64,000 nucleotides of DNA from Candidatus Villigracilis vicinus (lineage in GTDB: Bacteria > Chloroflexota > Anaerolineae > Anaerolineales > Villigracilaceae), in contig JADKIL010000005.1 in assembly GCA_016721315.1 (NCBI GenBank), forward strand, positions 327,081 through 391,080, written 5' to 3'. The notes below the pieces were generated by a model, which was not told the origin of the DNA, made no database searches, and saw only the letters and a list, made by a program, of their open reading frames with translations. Positions 20,064-29,964 of this stretch are shown here, in pieces (the first letter of the stretch is position 1; the number at the start of each line of letters is the position of its first letter). The position numbers and the translations under genes are program-made.

Positions 20064-23000
20064 ATGGAAAATAAAATAATGACACCTCAAAATATGGATA
20101 TCTTTCAAACCTTCTTTGAACAGTCTGCCGATCCCATTTTGATTCTGGAAAATGGACTCTTTACAGATTGCAACCATGCGGCGGAGCAAGTACTACACGC
20201 CCACAAAGCCGATTTTCTCCCCATCTCCCCTGCGCTGATTTCACCTGAATTTCAGCCCGATGGCAGGCTATCCACTGAGAAAGCAGCTGAGATGATCAAC
20301 ATTGCAATCGAAAAAGGCAGCAACCGTTTTGAATGGGTACATCGTCGATTAAATGGTGAAGACTTTCAGGTGGAACTCACCCTAACATCGGTACACATTA
20401 GCGGACGCCAGTTGATTTATACAGTTTGGCGTGACATTACCAAGCGTAAAAAGGTGGAAGATGCGGTTAAGCATCGCAACAGAAACTTTCGCTGCTGATC
20501 GATAGCTCGCCACTGGCAGTTATTGAATGGAATACAAATTTTGAAGTGGTTTCCTGGAATCCCGCGGAAGAACGTATTTTGGTTATTCATTTGAAGAAGC
20601 AAAGGTCGCCATGCCGCAGGGTTGATCGTACCCGCCGAGTACAAATCCGTGGTGGACGAAGTGTGGGCAAATCTGCTTAAGCAAACCGGCGGCACCCGCT
20701 CTACCAATGGCAATGTCAGAAAAGACGGACGCGCCATTACATGCGAATGGTACAACACGCCATTGGCTGACTCGGACGGCACAGTATTCGGCGTCTCTTC
20801 CCTCGTCGAAGATGTCACAGAGCGCAAGCAGGCGGAGGATGAAATCAAAGAGTCGCAACAGAAACTTTCGCTGTTGATCGATAGCTCGCCTCTGGCAGTT
20901 ATTGAATGGAACACGAACCTTGAAGTGGTTTCGTGGGATCCGCGGCAGAACGTATCTTTGGTTATTCCTTTGAAGAAGCAAAGGACGCCATGCCGCAAGG
21001 CTGATCGTGCCTACCGAGTACAAATCCGCCGTGGACGAGGGTGGGCAAATCTGCCAGACAAACCGGCGGCACCCGCTCTACCAATGGCAATGTCAGAAAA
21101 GACGGACGCGCCATTACATGCGAATGGTACAACACGCCATTGGCTGACTCGGACGGCACAGTATTCGGCGTCTCTTCACTCGTCGAAGATGTCACAGAAC
21201 GCAAACAGGCGGAAGAACTTTTGCAGCAAAGCGGAAGCAAACCTATCGTCCGCGCTGCGTGTTGCTCAAATGGGATACTGGGAATTTGATATTCCCACCC
21301 AAATGTTCACATTCAACGATCAGTACTACTCCTGCTCGGTACAACAGCCGAGAAAGCGGAGGCTACCAGATGAGTGCTCAAAATTTGCCGCAGAATATGT
21401 CCCCCGGAAGATGCGGGCATTGTGCAAAGCTCCATCATAAGAGCCATCAAGCCACCCGATCCCAACTTCCAGACTCAAATTGAAACCCGTAACTTACGCG
21501 CAGACGGAACGCCGATCTCAACGATCGTTTGGTTTCGTATCCGAAAAGATGAGCAAGGTCAAACCGTCAAACTATATGGCGTGAGTCAAGACATCACCGA
21601 CCGTAAACGATTAGAACGCGAAATTCAGGAAGGTTTTGACCGCCGTGGTTATCAGGTGCAAATCAGTACTGAAATTTCGCAGGAAGTTGCCACTGTCTCT
21701 TAATTGAACGAACTATTTACTCAGGTCGTAAAACTGACTAAGGAACGTCTGGGGTATTACCATACACAACTATTACGTTATGACCCAACTCGCGACGCCG
21801 TGGTCTTAGTCAGTGGATATGGGGAAACAGGTCAAAAATGCTTTCCGGCGGTCACCAAATGCCCATGGGAAGCGGTTTGATCGGTACTGCTGCTGCAAGC
21901 GGACAAACCGTCCTGCGCCCACTTTGGCAGATGACCCTGACTGGCAGCCCAATCCCTTATTGCCAGACACAGGGTGAGATCGCCGTGCCCATCAAGCTGG
22001 GTGAACAGGTACTGGGCGTGCTTGATATTCAAAGCGATCAAGCTGGCGCCCTCACCGAAGATGACCGTCTATTGCTGGAAGGTCTGTGCGGACAGATCGC
22101 TGTGGCTATTGAGCAAACCCGTCTACGCGAGGAAATGAACGAACGTCTTGAGGAAGTTAATCGCCTGTATCATAGCATGAGCCATGAAGGTTGGAAAACC
22201 TACCGCGAAAACGCAGAACTGCCTGAAGGTTTCGTATTCGACCAAACAGGTATCCGACCAGTGAGAGACGAAATTTTGCCCGAAGGGCAGTTCGCAAACA
22301 TCCCAATGAAAGTGCTTGGCGGTGAAGTGGTCGGATCTCTGTCCATCGCCGACGACCCGAACCAACCCACATCACCCGAAGATTATGCTTTCCTCCAGCA
22401 GGTTTCTGATCAAATTGCGCTGGCGTTGGAAAGTGCGCGCTTGTCTGCGCAAACTCAGATCGCGCTCGCACAGACGGAAAAACTATCAGAAGTCAGCCTT
22501 CGTTTCGCACAAGCATCCAATTTACAGGAACTGCTGGTGGTGCTTAATGAAGCACTGGGAATTCCAGCGGTTAATCGATCTCTTTTAGGTGTCACCAATT
22601 TGAGCTCAACGAACGAAATGGAAAGCATTGATATCGTTGCCAATTGGTGGAATGTATCGGGTCGGAGCCATCAGAGATCGGCAGACATTACACATTGGAA
22701 AATCTTAATGTGCTGCCAATGCTACGAAGTAATACCACCATATTTTTCAACGATACTTTTAACGACGAACGAATAAATGATCCCACAATGCAGATGTTCG
22801 TAAAGCAAAATATTCGTGCAGCCGCAGTGTTACCTCTTTTCCTTGGTACGCGTCAGGTTGGCGTTCTATTCCTGGAAGCGCATGAGCCTCACGAATTCAC
22901 ACCAGATGAAATCCGGTTGTTCACGGCGCTGTCGCCACAGATCGCCACTGTACTCGAGAACCGCATTCAATTTGAAATTGCTCAAAAGCAAGCGCAGCGC

Positions 23001-23146
23001 GAGAGTACACTAAACGTTTTAGTCAAAAGATCCAAAGCGCCACCACCGTGGAAGCCGTGCTACAGATCGCCGCACGCGAGCTCGGACACGCCCTCGGCGC
23101 GCCCATGACCATTGCCCAGCTAAGCATGAAGGACTCATCCTCGTAA
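20064..23146 (+). pseudogene. Soluble PAS/GAF sensor with tandem duplicated PAS, no kinase domain, many frame breaks
   Basis: ATG 20064 follows GGAGAT. The restored order is PAS (20064-20460), PAS (about 20480-20850), a nearly identical PAS (about 20860-21215), PAS_3 (YWEFDIPTQMFTFNDQYYS), GAF (LGYYHTQLLRYDPTRDAVVL), one W..Y/GFVFD module, a further GAF, and the partial-GAF tail (SQKIQSATTVEAVLQIAA, RELGHALG) with a stop at 23144-23146. The frame is broken many times; readable pieces include 20064-20470, 21374-21703, 21838-22640, 22644-23030 and 23030-23146. No membrane segment and no kinase domain are seen. Some breaks sit in the duplicated part and may reflect assembly trouble there. Confidence 0.6.
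20478..21213 (+). repeat. Tandem duplication of a PAS-encoding unit (period about 379 nt)
   Basis: Copy 1 starts at 20478 and copy 2 at 20857; both begin AACAGAAACTTTCGCTG. More than 100 nt in the middle (from GCAAACCGGCGGCACCC to CGGCGTCTCTT) is identical between copies. The start and end of each copy differ by scattered substitutions and by small indels that break the frame. This is a recent duplication or a product of gene conversion. Confidence 0.8.
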
Positions 23147-23174
23147 TGCGGGGCAAGTATCAGGAGAAGCGCTG

Positions 23175-25057
23175 ATGTCGATCAACGATAAGTCTCGAAA
23201 GCGTGTAGAAGACCTGTTCTCAGGCATGTCACCGCTTATTTCAGAAGGCTCAAACGGGCAGGATCGCCACGCCCCTGCCCCAGCGGAAGTAGCTGCCCAC
23301 TCACTACCCAGCTCTGTTGCCATGCTGCAGGAAATGGAAGCATTGCGTGCTCGCGTTATTGACTTAGAAGCCCGCCTCAAGCAAAAGAAGAACAACCGGC
23401 AAACCCTGCTTCTGCTCCTATTATCTATGAAAAGGAACAAGTCGGATTCGCGTACATGGGAGACCAAGTCCTGCCGGTTCGCGGCGACCAGTTACCGGTC
23501 CCGAATGATGCGAAAGTCATCAAAACGCCGCTAATCTCCAGTGGGCGTCCCATCGGTGAAGTGCAGATCACCAAACCAACTGAACGCAATCTAACAGACG
23601 AAGACATGAAGCTCGCCAATGCCATCGTCCAACAAGCTTCGATTCAAATCGAAAACCTGCGTCTGCTCGCCGCAACAGAACGCGCCCGCACTGAAGCTGA
23701 AGAAGCCTCGCATCAATTTACACACAAGAACTGGGCAAATTTTCTGGATGCCATTCACAATGCAGAACGGATCGGCTATGTGTATGATCAGGCAGCAGTA
23801 GAACCGTTTACAGAACCTGCCCCCGCCCAATATGACCATGAAGAGATCATGGAAACATTGAATGAACAGATCGGCAGACTCTTTATAAAGGGAAACGGCT
23901 CGCTCACCGAAGACGATAAAAAAGTTCATTGGCACGATCGCAAAGCAGGTCAGCCAGCAAGTGGAGAATATCCGTCTGTTGGCAGATGCCTCCCGTGCCC
24001 GTGCTGAAGCCGAAGAAGCCACACGCCGCCTCACCCGCCAGAACTGGGAAACGTATACCCAACGTGAAGGCATGCTTGGCTTTGTATATGACTCCGTCAA
24101 AGTATCGCCATTAAGTGACGACATGGCAGCCAGTGACATCGTACTTGAGCAACCCCTGTTCGTTCGTGGTGAAGCCATTGGTCAACTCGCAGTGAAAGGA
24201 CTGCGCCATGTTTCACAGGAAGCAAAGGACATGGCAGCCGCCATTGCCTCACAAACCAGCATCCACCTCGAAGCCCTGCGCCTGACCGAAGAACTTCAAA
24301 AGCGCGCCGAGGAATTGAAAGAACTCGACCGGCTCAAGTCTGCCTTCCTTGCCAATATGTCGCATGAATTACGTACCCCGTTGAATTCCATTCTTGGCTT
24401 CACCGATGTGATGCTGGAAGGACTCGACGGCGAACTGACACCCTACATGGATAACTATCTGCGCCTCGTTCAAAAGAACGGGCAACACCTCTTACACCTT
24501 ATCAACGATGTACTCGACATGGCAAAGATCAGATCTGGACGCATGAGCCTGCACCCCGAAAATTCAAGGTCCACAGCATCCTCGAAGAAGTGACCAGCAT
24601 TACCTCCACCCTGGCAAGCGAAAAGAATCTCGCGCTTTATATAGATCCCAAATCAGATGCAGAGATCGAGATCTATGCCGATAACACCCGCCTGCGCCAA
24701 GTAATGATTAATCTCGTGAACAACTCCATCAAGTTTACCGAGAAGGGAAATGTCGCATTGAAGGTCACACCCATGGATGGGGATAGAGTGCTCATCACCG
24801 TCCAAGACACAGGTCTTGGAATTCCCACCGAACAGCTCGAAACCATCTTTCAGGAATTCACCCAGGTCGACACCTCCACCACACGCAAGGTGGGCGGCAC
24901 AGGCTTGGGTCTGCCGATCAGCCGCCGCCTTGTTGAAATGCACGGCGGACGCCTATGGGCAGAAAGCAGCGGGCTCGAAGGCGAAGGCGCCACCTTCCAT
25001 GTGGAACTGCCTCTTGAAGCGCGGAATACGGAAGTCATTGAGAAAAAGGAAAAATAA
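23175..25057 (+). pseudogene. Histidine kinase with three W..Y-type sensor modules, three frame breaks
   Basis: ATG 23175 follows AGGAGAAGCGCTG. The restored protein has a short N-terminus with a coiled coil, three repeats of a GAF-like module (the first starting EKEQVGFAYM, the second with NWANFLDAI and IGYVYD, the third with NWETYTQRE and LGFVYD), a HisKA domain (LANMSHELRTPLNSILGF) and an HATPase_c domain (NLVNNSIKFTE, DTGLGIP, GTGLGLPI). Breaks occur near 23400, near 23920 and near 24560, where one missing T restores HPENFKVHSILEE. It is the only kinase after four kinase-less sensors, so it could serve them in common. Its stop shares a base with the next start. Confidence 0.72.
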
Positions 25058-26711
25058 TGGCAGCACCACTCTACCTCGAATGCAATCTTTGCGGCAACCA
25101 ACAACCCTACGTGCCATTCGTCCCTGCCATCTGCCAAAAATGCGAATCGCAATGGGTCGAAGCCCATTATGACTACGAAGCCTTCAAACGCGAGATATTA
25201 CGCGGCATTCCCAATCGCCCCAACAACCTATGGCGCTTTCAGGATGTCCTGCCATTGAACGATCCCTCCGCCCTCAATCTTTATCCTGCTGGCGGAACTC
25301 CACTGTGGCACTCAAACCGCTTCGCCCCGGACCTTGGACATTCTGCTGTTTACTTCAAAGATGAGCGCTACGGACCGACCTCTTCCTTCAAAGATAGGCA
25401 AGCGGCGGTTGCTGTTGCCGCCATGAACGAGAATGGCATCCGTGAAGCAGTGATCGCATCGACCGGCAATGCCGCCGTGGCATACGCTGCGGCTTGCGCG
25501 CGCGCAGGTATCAAACTCTGGGTCTTCATGACCAGCCTTGTCCCGCAGGAAAAACTGCGTGAAGCCGCCCTCTTCGGCGCGGAAGTGATCCGCGTCAGCG
25601 GCAACTACGACCAAACCAAACAGATCGCCAGTCAATTCGCTCAACGCAAGAATCTGTTACTCGACCGCGGCGCCAGTTCTGTGCCTGCCCGCGAATCGAT
25701 GAAGACTATTGCCTACGAGATCGTGGAGCAACTCGGCTGGCGCGCCCCAGACTGGTACATTCAAGCCGTTAGCGGCGGCTTGGGTCCCTTGGGGGTATAT
25801 CAGGGTTTTAAAGAAATGTTCAATATGGGGCTCATCAATAAGGTGCCCAAACTGGCGATCATTCAAGCAGAAGGCTGTGCGCCCATGGTTCACGCCTTCA
25901 AAGCAGGCAAAGATACAGCCACCCCTATCATCCCCGACACGCGTATCATCATCCTTTCCACCGGCGACCCCGGCAAAGCATATACCTATCTTTGGAACCT
26001 CACTCAGCAATACGGCGGTGTGATGGAGTCTGTGACCGACCTTGAAGCCTATGAAGCAATGAAAGCCCTTGCCAAAAGCGAAGGCATGGCGGTCGAACCG
26101 GCTACAGCTGTGGCTTTTGCGGGCTTCCAAAATTGTCAAAACAAGGCATCATTGGCAAAAATGAGCTGGTGGCGATCAATTGCACCGGTCACACCTTCCC
26201 GGTCGAAAAGCATGTTCTCGGCGACCAATGGGCAGTGGATGTTCACCTGAGCAAAGATCAGTCCCCTGCTCCGCGTGAAGGTCTACAAGCCGCGCTCGAA
26301 AACCTTGATGAAAAGACCACGACCGTGCTGTTAGTTGACGATAATTCGGATGATGCTCTGCTCATCCGCCGCTTGCTGGAAGGGCGCAAGAATTACCGCA
26401 TGTATCATGCCAAAGACGGTTGGGAAGGTCTTTCGATCGCACGCCAGAAACTGCCTGACCTAATCATCAGCGACCTGACCATGCCCGGTATCGACGGTTT
26501 TGGTCTTGTGGAAGAATTAAAGCTGGATCCGCGCACCAGGAACATTCCGGTCGTGGTCGTCAGCGCAAAAGATATTACAAATGAAGAACGAAGCCGCCTC
26601 AATGGTCAGATCGAGGCGCTATATCAAAAGGGATCCCTGCCTACCCGCAAATTCGTCGAAAAGGTTATTGGCGTCATTGAAGATAAAATGGAAGAAAAAG
26701 GCAAGGACTAA
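25057..26711 (+). pseudogene. Threonine-synthase-like PLP enzyme fused to a receiver domain, one frame break
   Basis: The N-terminal part has a zinc-ribbon-like Cys pattern (C9, C12, C26, C29) and a fold type II PLP domain. Lys112 in SSFKDRQ is the predicted Schiff-base Lys; STGNAAVAYA and SGGLGPLG are phosphate-binding loops. Threonine synthase converts O-phosphohomoserine to threonine. The frame breaks near 26128, where four A residues instead of five explain the shift; the next frame finishes the enzyme (GIIGKNELVAINCTGHTFP) and runs on into a complete receiver domain (TVLLVDDNSDD, phospho-Asp in LIISDLTMPG). The restored length is about 551 residues. Its place inside a signalling operon makes a regulatory rather than biosynthetic role possible. 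Confidence 0.78.
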
Positions 26712-26719
26712 GGAGAACC

Positions 26720-27097
26720 ATGGGACACAACATCCTATACATTGAAGACAATCCTGATAACATGATGCTCGTCAAACGCGCATTGGAATCGCGCGGCTAT
26801 ATCCTATTGGAAGCTTTTACAGGTATGGATGGCGTTACATCTGCCGAACAGAACGCCGTAGATCTGGTTCTGCTCGATATCAACCTGCCCGACATTGATG
26901 GGTATGAAGTTGCCAGGCGGCTGCGTGCCAGCAGCAAGCATAACCTTGCCTACGTCCCCATCATCGCCATCACTGCCAACGCCTTGAAAGGGGATGCCGA
27001 AAAAGCGCTCTCTGCTGGCTGCGATGTGTACATGTCCAAGCCGATCAACATCCGTGAGCTATGGGCTCGCGTGGAAGCCTTCGTTCCAGCGCCGTAG
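26720..27097 (+). CDS. Stand-alone receiver domain protein (DivK/CheY type)
   Basis: The 125-residue protein is a single receiver domain with the acidic pocket (LYIEDNPDN), phospho-Asp in LVLLDINLPD, Thr/Ala switch region (IIAITANALKGD) and conserved Lys (VYMSKPINI). There is no output domain, so it probably acts by protein contact or as a phosphoryl shuttle. AAGGAGAACC precedes the ATG. It is the last gene of the signalling operon, 8 nt after the fusion gene, and a terminator follows. Confidence 0.9.
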   Translation: MGHNILYIEDNPDNMMLVKRALESRGYILLEAFTGMDGVTSAEQNAVDLVLLDINLPDIDGYEVARRLRASSKHNLAYVPIIAITANALKGDAEKALSAGCDVYMSKPINIRELWARVEAFVPAP

Positions 27098-27112
27098 AAA
27101 TATAAGGAAATA

Positions 27113-27149
27113 AAAATCCGCCCGCAAAATTTGCGGGCGGATTTTGTTT
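27113..27149. terminator. Bidirectional terminator between converging genes
   Basis: AAAATCCGCCCGCAAA pairs with TTTGCGGGCGGATTTT with almost no loop, with A and T tracts on the two sides. It serves the signalling operon on the plus strand and the channel gene on the minus strand. Confidence 0.9.
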
Positions 27150-27163
27150 ATGGCTTTCTGTTG

Positions 27164-29071
27164 CTAGCCTTCTGAGATAACGATCAGTTTATCTTCAGGG
27201 CTGAAGGTCACTTTTTCAGATTTCTTCGGGTTGGTGCGTACGCCATAGGATTTTTCAGCTTCACGGCTTTCACTCATCAAGCGGTACCCAATGGCGGTTT
27301 CGCCACGGCTTCTGGCGGCTTCAACTGCCGTATAGAAATTGACCGGCTCGCCCGTCTTCACATAATCGCCGATGGGCTTGAGATACACTTCTGAACCTTC
27401 GGGGTCAAAGAGGTCGGTAAAGACATCCATAAGCTCGGAATTTTCGGAAAGCTGGGCAAGCATTAGGCTGATGAGGTGCTCGCTAACGATAAAGTCATCC
27501 ACTTTGGCGGCTTCGGCAAGCTCGCGGTTGCGCAAGTCAAGCATTTCGCTAATGATGGAGAAGGGTGTCTCATCCTTCTCGGCGATATCGCGCAGGTGCA
27601 GCAAAGTCACCAAGGTGATGGCATCGGCTTCCTGTACGTCAAGGTGGCTGTATGCCAGTACGATGACATGGTCATACTCGGTGATTCCCAGTTCATTCAG
27701 CAAGGTACGGTCACGGATGTCACCTTCCATGATCTTAAGTTTCTGGTTCTTGAGTTTGCCCACTTCACGCTGGATCTGTTTTTCGAGGTCATCCACTTCT
27801 GAGACGATTAACAACTCAGAGCCTTTGGCGACGTAGTTATCCAACTCGCGGACGATAATGGAGCCGGAGCGGTTCCAGCCGAGGATCAGTCCACGTTCGG
27901 GCTTGGGCTTGGAGGCGCTGCCAGAACGCTGGATCAGGCTTTCTTCCAGAGGGATGCGGGCAAGGTTCGAAAGTTGGATCTTGTCGTCATCTTCCGCAAT
28001 GGCAAAGATGGCGTCGCCGGGTTCAAAGCGGGTGTCCATCGCAGGGTTCATGAGAATTGCGCCATCGGCACGGCGAATCCCCATGATAGTGGATGTATCG
28101 TAGGCGAGTAAAGCATCGCCGTAGGTCTTACCAGAGAGACCGGGTTCTTGCTTGAAGTAGATCTCGTCGCCGCCGAAGTTCATCAGCTCGGTATACACCA
28201 CAGACAAACCGCTCTGACGCGATGTCTGCGCCACAACGCGGGCAATAAGATCGGTCGTGAGGATGGGCTGAACGGTGTCTTTTTCAGAAAGCAGTTTGAT
28301 CACATCCAGGTTTTGCGGGTCGCGGATCTGAGTGACGATATGATAGGCTTTGTCGTGGCGGTTGGGGTTATTGGTGATCGCCAGCACAGACTTGATCACG
28401 TGGGTATCGGGGTCTTCGCCTTCGGAAAGGATGATGATGGAACGGGCAGCATGCGGACTGACGATCTCAAGGTCGTTCATATCCATGGGACTGCCAGAAC
28501 GACAGATGACGCGTGTATTTTTCATATCGGAGATGCGTTCATTGATCGCATCTTCCATCTCGACCTTGTCTTGATCTGCCAGCACGACGATGACCGCACC
28601 GCTCTTGCGGCTCTCGTTCGCTGCGACCAGTTCAGAGATGACAGTGAAGATCTGCGGGGTAAAACCAAGGATGAGAGTATGGTCGCTTTCAAGGACCAGA
28701 GAACGTCCCTTGCGGAGTTCTTCGAGGCGGTCTTCCAAACCATTGCTCAAAATACCAATGAGAGTAGAGACAATGAAAATACCGCCAATAGTGACGAGCA
28801 GCATCATCAAGCGGAAGCCCCAGCCTGCGTCACCGCCCATGGTGCCGGCATCCAGTGTGCGCATCAGGCTCAGCCAGAACGCTTCCAGAAAGGAAAGAGG
28901 CTCGGCACCTTCAGGGGAAAGGATACGCCCGCCAATGACGACGATCAGTGCAGCGACTGAAATGATCACCACTGAAACGACAGCCAGCCCGCCAATTAAT
29001 GCGCCTGTGCCTCGTGCCATGTAGTTATCAAACCAGTATTGAAATCTCTGCTTGAATGTGGGTTGTTTCAT
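27164..29071 (-). CDS. CASTOR/POLLUX-type ion channel with RCK/TrkA-N domains
   Basis: ATG 29069-29071 is chosen because AAGGAGAGAG precedes it; the frame continues 30 codons upstream without similarity. The product has about 635 residues. The N-terminus has two or three membrane helices with a pore-like segment (TLDAGTMGGDAGWG). A nucleotide-binding RCK domain (HTLILGFTPQIFTVISEL) is followed by a TrkA-C-like region and a second RCK domain (GLILGWNRSGSIIVREL). This architecture fits the CASTOR/POLLUX/DMI1 family of cation channels gated by cytoplasmic RCK domains. The ion and ligand are not shown by the sequence. Confidence 0.8.
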   Translation of the reverse strand: MKQPTFKQRFQYWFDNYMARGTGALIGGLAVVSVVIISVAALIVVIGGRILSPEGAEPLSFLEAFWLSLMRTLDAGTMGGDAGWGFRLMMLLVTIGGIFIVSTLIGILSNGLEDRLEELRKGRSLVLESDHTLILGFTPQIFTVISELVAANESRKSGAVIVVLADQDKVEMEDAINERISDMKNTRVICRSGSPMDMNDLEIVSPHAARSIIILSEGEDPDTHVIKSVLAITNNPNRHDKAYHIVTQIRDPQNLDVIKLLSEKDTVQPILTTDLIARVVAQTSRQSGLSVVYTELMNFGGDEIYFKQEPGLSGKTYGDALLAYDTSTIMGIRRADGAILMNPAMDTRFEPGDAIFAIAEDDDKIQLSNLARIPLEESLIQRSGSASKPKPERGLILGWNRSGSIIVRELDNYVAKGSELLIVSEVDDLEKQIQREVGKLKNQKLKIMEGDIRDRTLLNELGITEYDHVIVLAYSHLDVQEADAITLVTLLHLRDIAEKDETPFSIISEMLDLRNRELAEAAKVDDFIVSEHLISLMLAQLSENSELMDVFTDLFDPEGSEVYLKPIGDYVKTGEPVNFYTAVEAARSRGETAIGYRLMSESREAEKSYGVRTNPKKSEKVTFSPEDKLIVISEG

Positions 29072-29276
29072 GAACTCTCTCTCCTTGCGACTTTGGAAAT
29101 TTGACTTATTATAAGAGCAATCTCTTTTCTGGCTAGTGTATATTTTCGTTACATTTGGCAAGCAGCGTTTTTCAATACTCTCTTAGGAAGTTATAAGTTT
29201 TTCAGGGTAACATCCGGCATCGTATCCCTGTCTATTCCATGCCGCTATGGCAGACTTTAGTAAAACGAGGTGTACC

Positions 29277-29918
29277 ATGTTCCAATTTGAAGGTTTTGAC
29301 CGCCGTAAACAGGAAGACCAAGTTCGTTCAGAAGGGCGCCTGCCCCCCGGTCAGTCACTGACCCAAAAATTTCCCGTCCTACATTACGGACCCGTCCCTG
29401 CGTTCAACCCAGCCGCATGGGACTTCCGTGTATGGGGCGAGGTTGAGGAGGAAAAACGCTGGAGTTGGGACGAATTCAACCAACTGCCGCGCACCAAACT
29501 CCACATGGATATTCATTGCGTCACCCGCTGGAGTAAATTCGACACCGACTGGGAAGGCATATCAGTGAAAACGCTGGTCGATCAAGGTTTCTTCAAGATC
29601 AAACCGACAGCGACTCACGTGATGCAGCATGCCGAGTATGGGTTTACGGTCAACCTGCCAATAGAAGTGGTGATGCAGGATAACTTCCTGCTTGCCACCC
29701 ACTTCCAGGGTGAGCCGATCACTCCCGACCACGGCTACCCGCTGCGCGGTGTGGTGGGGTTCATCCCCGGGCGCGAAGATATGGAAACGCCGTATTTCTG
29801 GAAAGGCGCCAAATGGCTGCGCTCGATCGAGTTCATGTCGCGCGATAAACGCGGTTTCTGGGAACAGGCTGGGTATCACAACCGCGCCGATGTCTGGCGT
29901 GAAGAACGGTTCGGATAG
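29277..29918 (+). CDS. Sulfite-oxidase-fold molybdopterin protein
   Basis: The protein of about 213 residues has the molybdopterin-binding fold of sulfite oxidase and MsrP. The predicted Mo-ligating Cys lies in HMDIHCVTRWSKF. Start at ATG 29277 is supported by GAGGT a few bases upstream. No Tat or Sec signal is visible, so it is probably cytoplasmic, unlike periplasmic MsrP. No heme-binding membrane partner is next to it. It likely catalyses a two-electron oxidoreduction on an unknown substrate. Converging terminators follow. Confidence 0.78.
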   Translation: MFQFEGFDRRKQEDQVRSEGRLPPGQSLTQKFPVLHYGPVPAFNPAAWDFRVWGEVEEEKRWSWDEFNQLPRTKLHMDIHCVTRWSKFDTDWEGISVKTLVDQGFFKIKPTATHVMQHAEYGFTVNLPIEVVMQDNFLLATHFQGEPITPDHGYPLRGVVGFIPGREDMETPYFWKGAKWLRSIEFMSRDKRGFWEQAGYHNRADVWREERFG

Positions 29919-29923
29919 AATCA

Positions 29924-29964
29924 AAAACGCCGAGGTCTTTTTTGAGACCTCGGCGTTTTATTTT
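29924..29964. terminator. Bidirectional terminator
   Basis: AAAACGCCGAGGTCT pairs with AGACCTCGGCGTTTT and is flanked by A and T runs. It lies between the converging sulfite-oxidase-fold gene and the HtrA gene. Confidence 0.9.

Noticed and set aside
20064..23146. Programmed frameshifting as the explanation for the broken sensor genes
   Set aside because: The breaks are too many, go in both directions and lack slippery heptamers with downstream structure.
28148..28960. 270-codon open frame on the plus strand
   Set aside because: It is antisense to the RCK channel gene, is His/Asp-rich in the way shadows are, and has no ribosome site.
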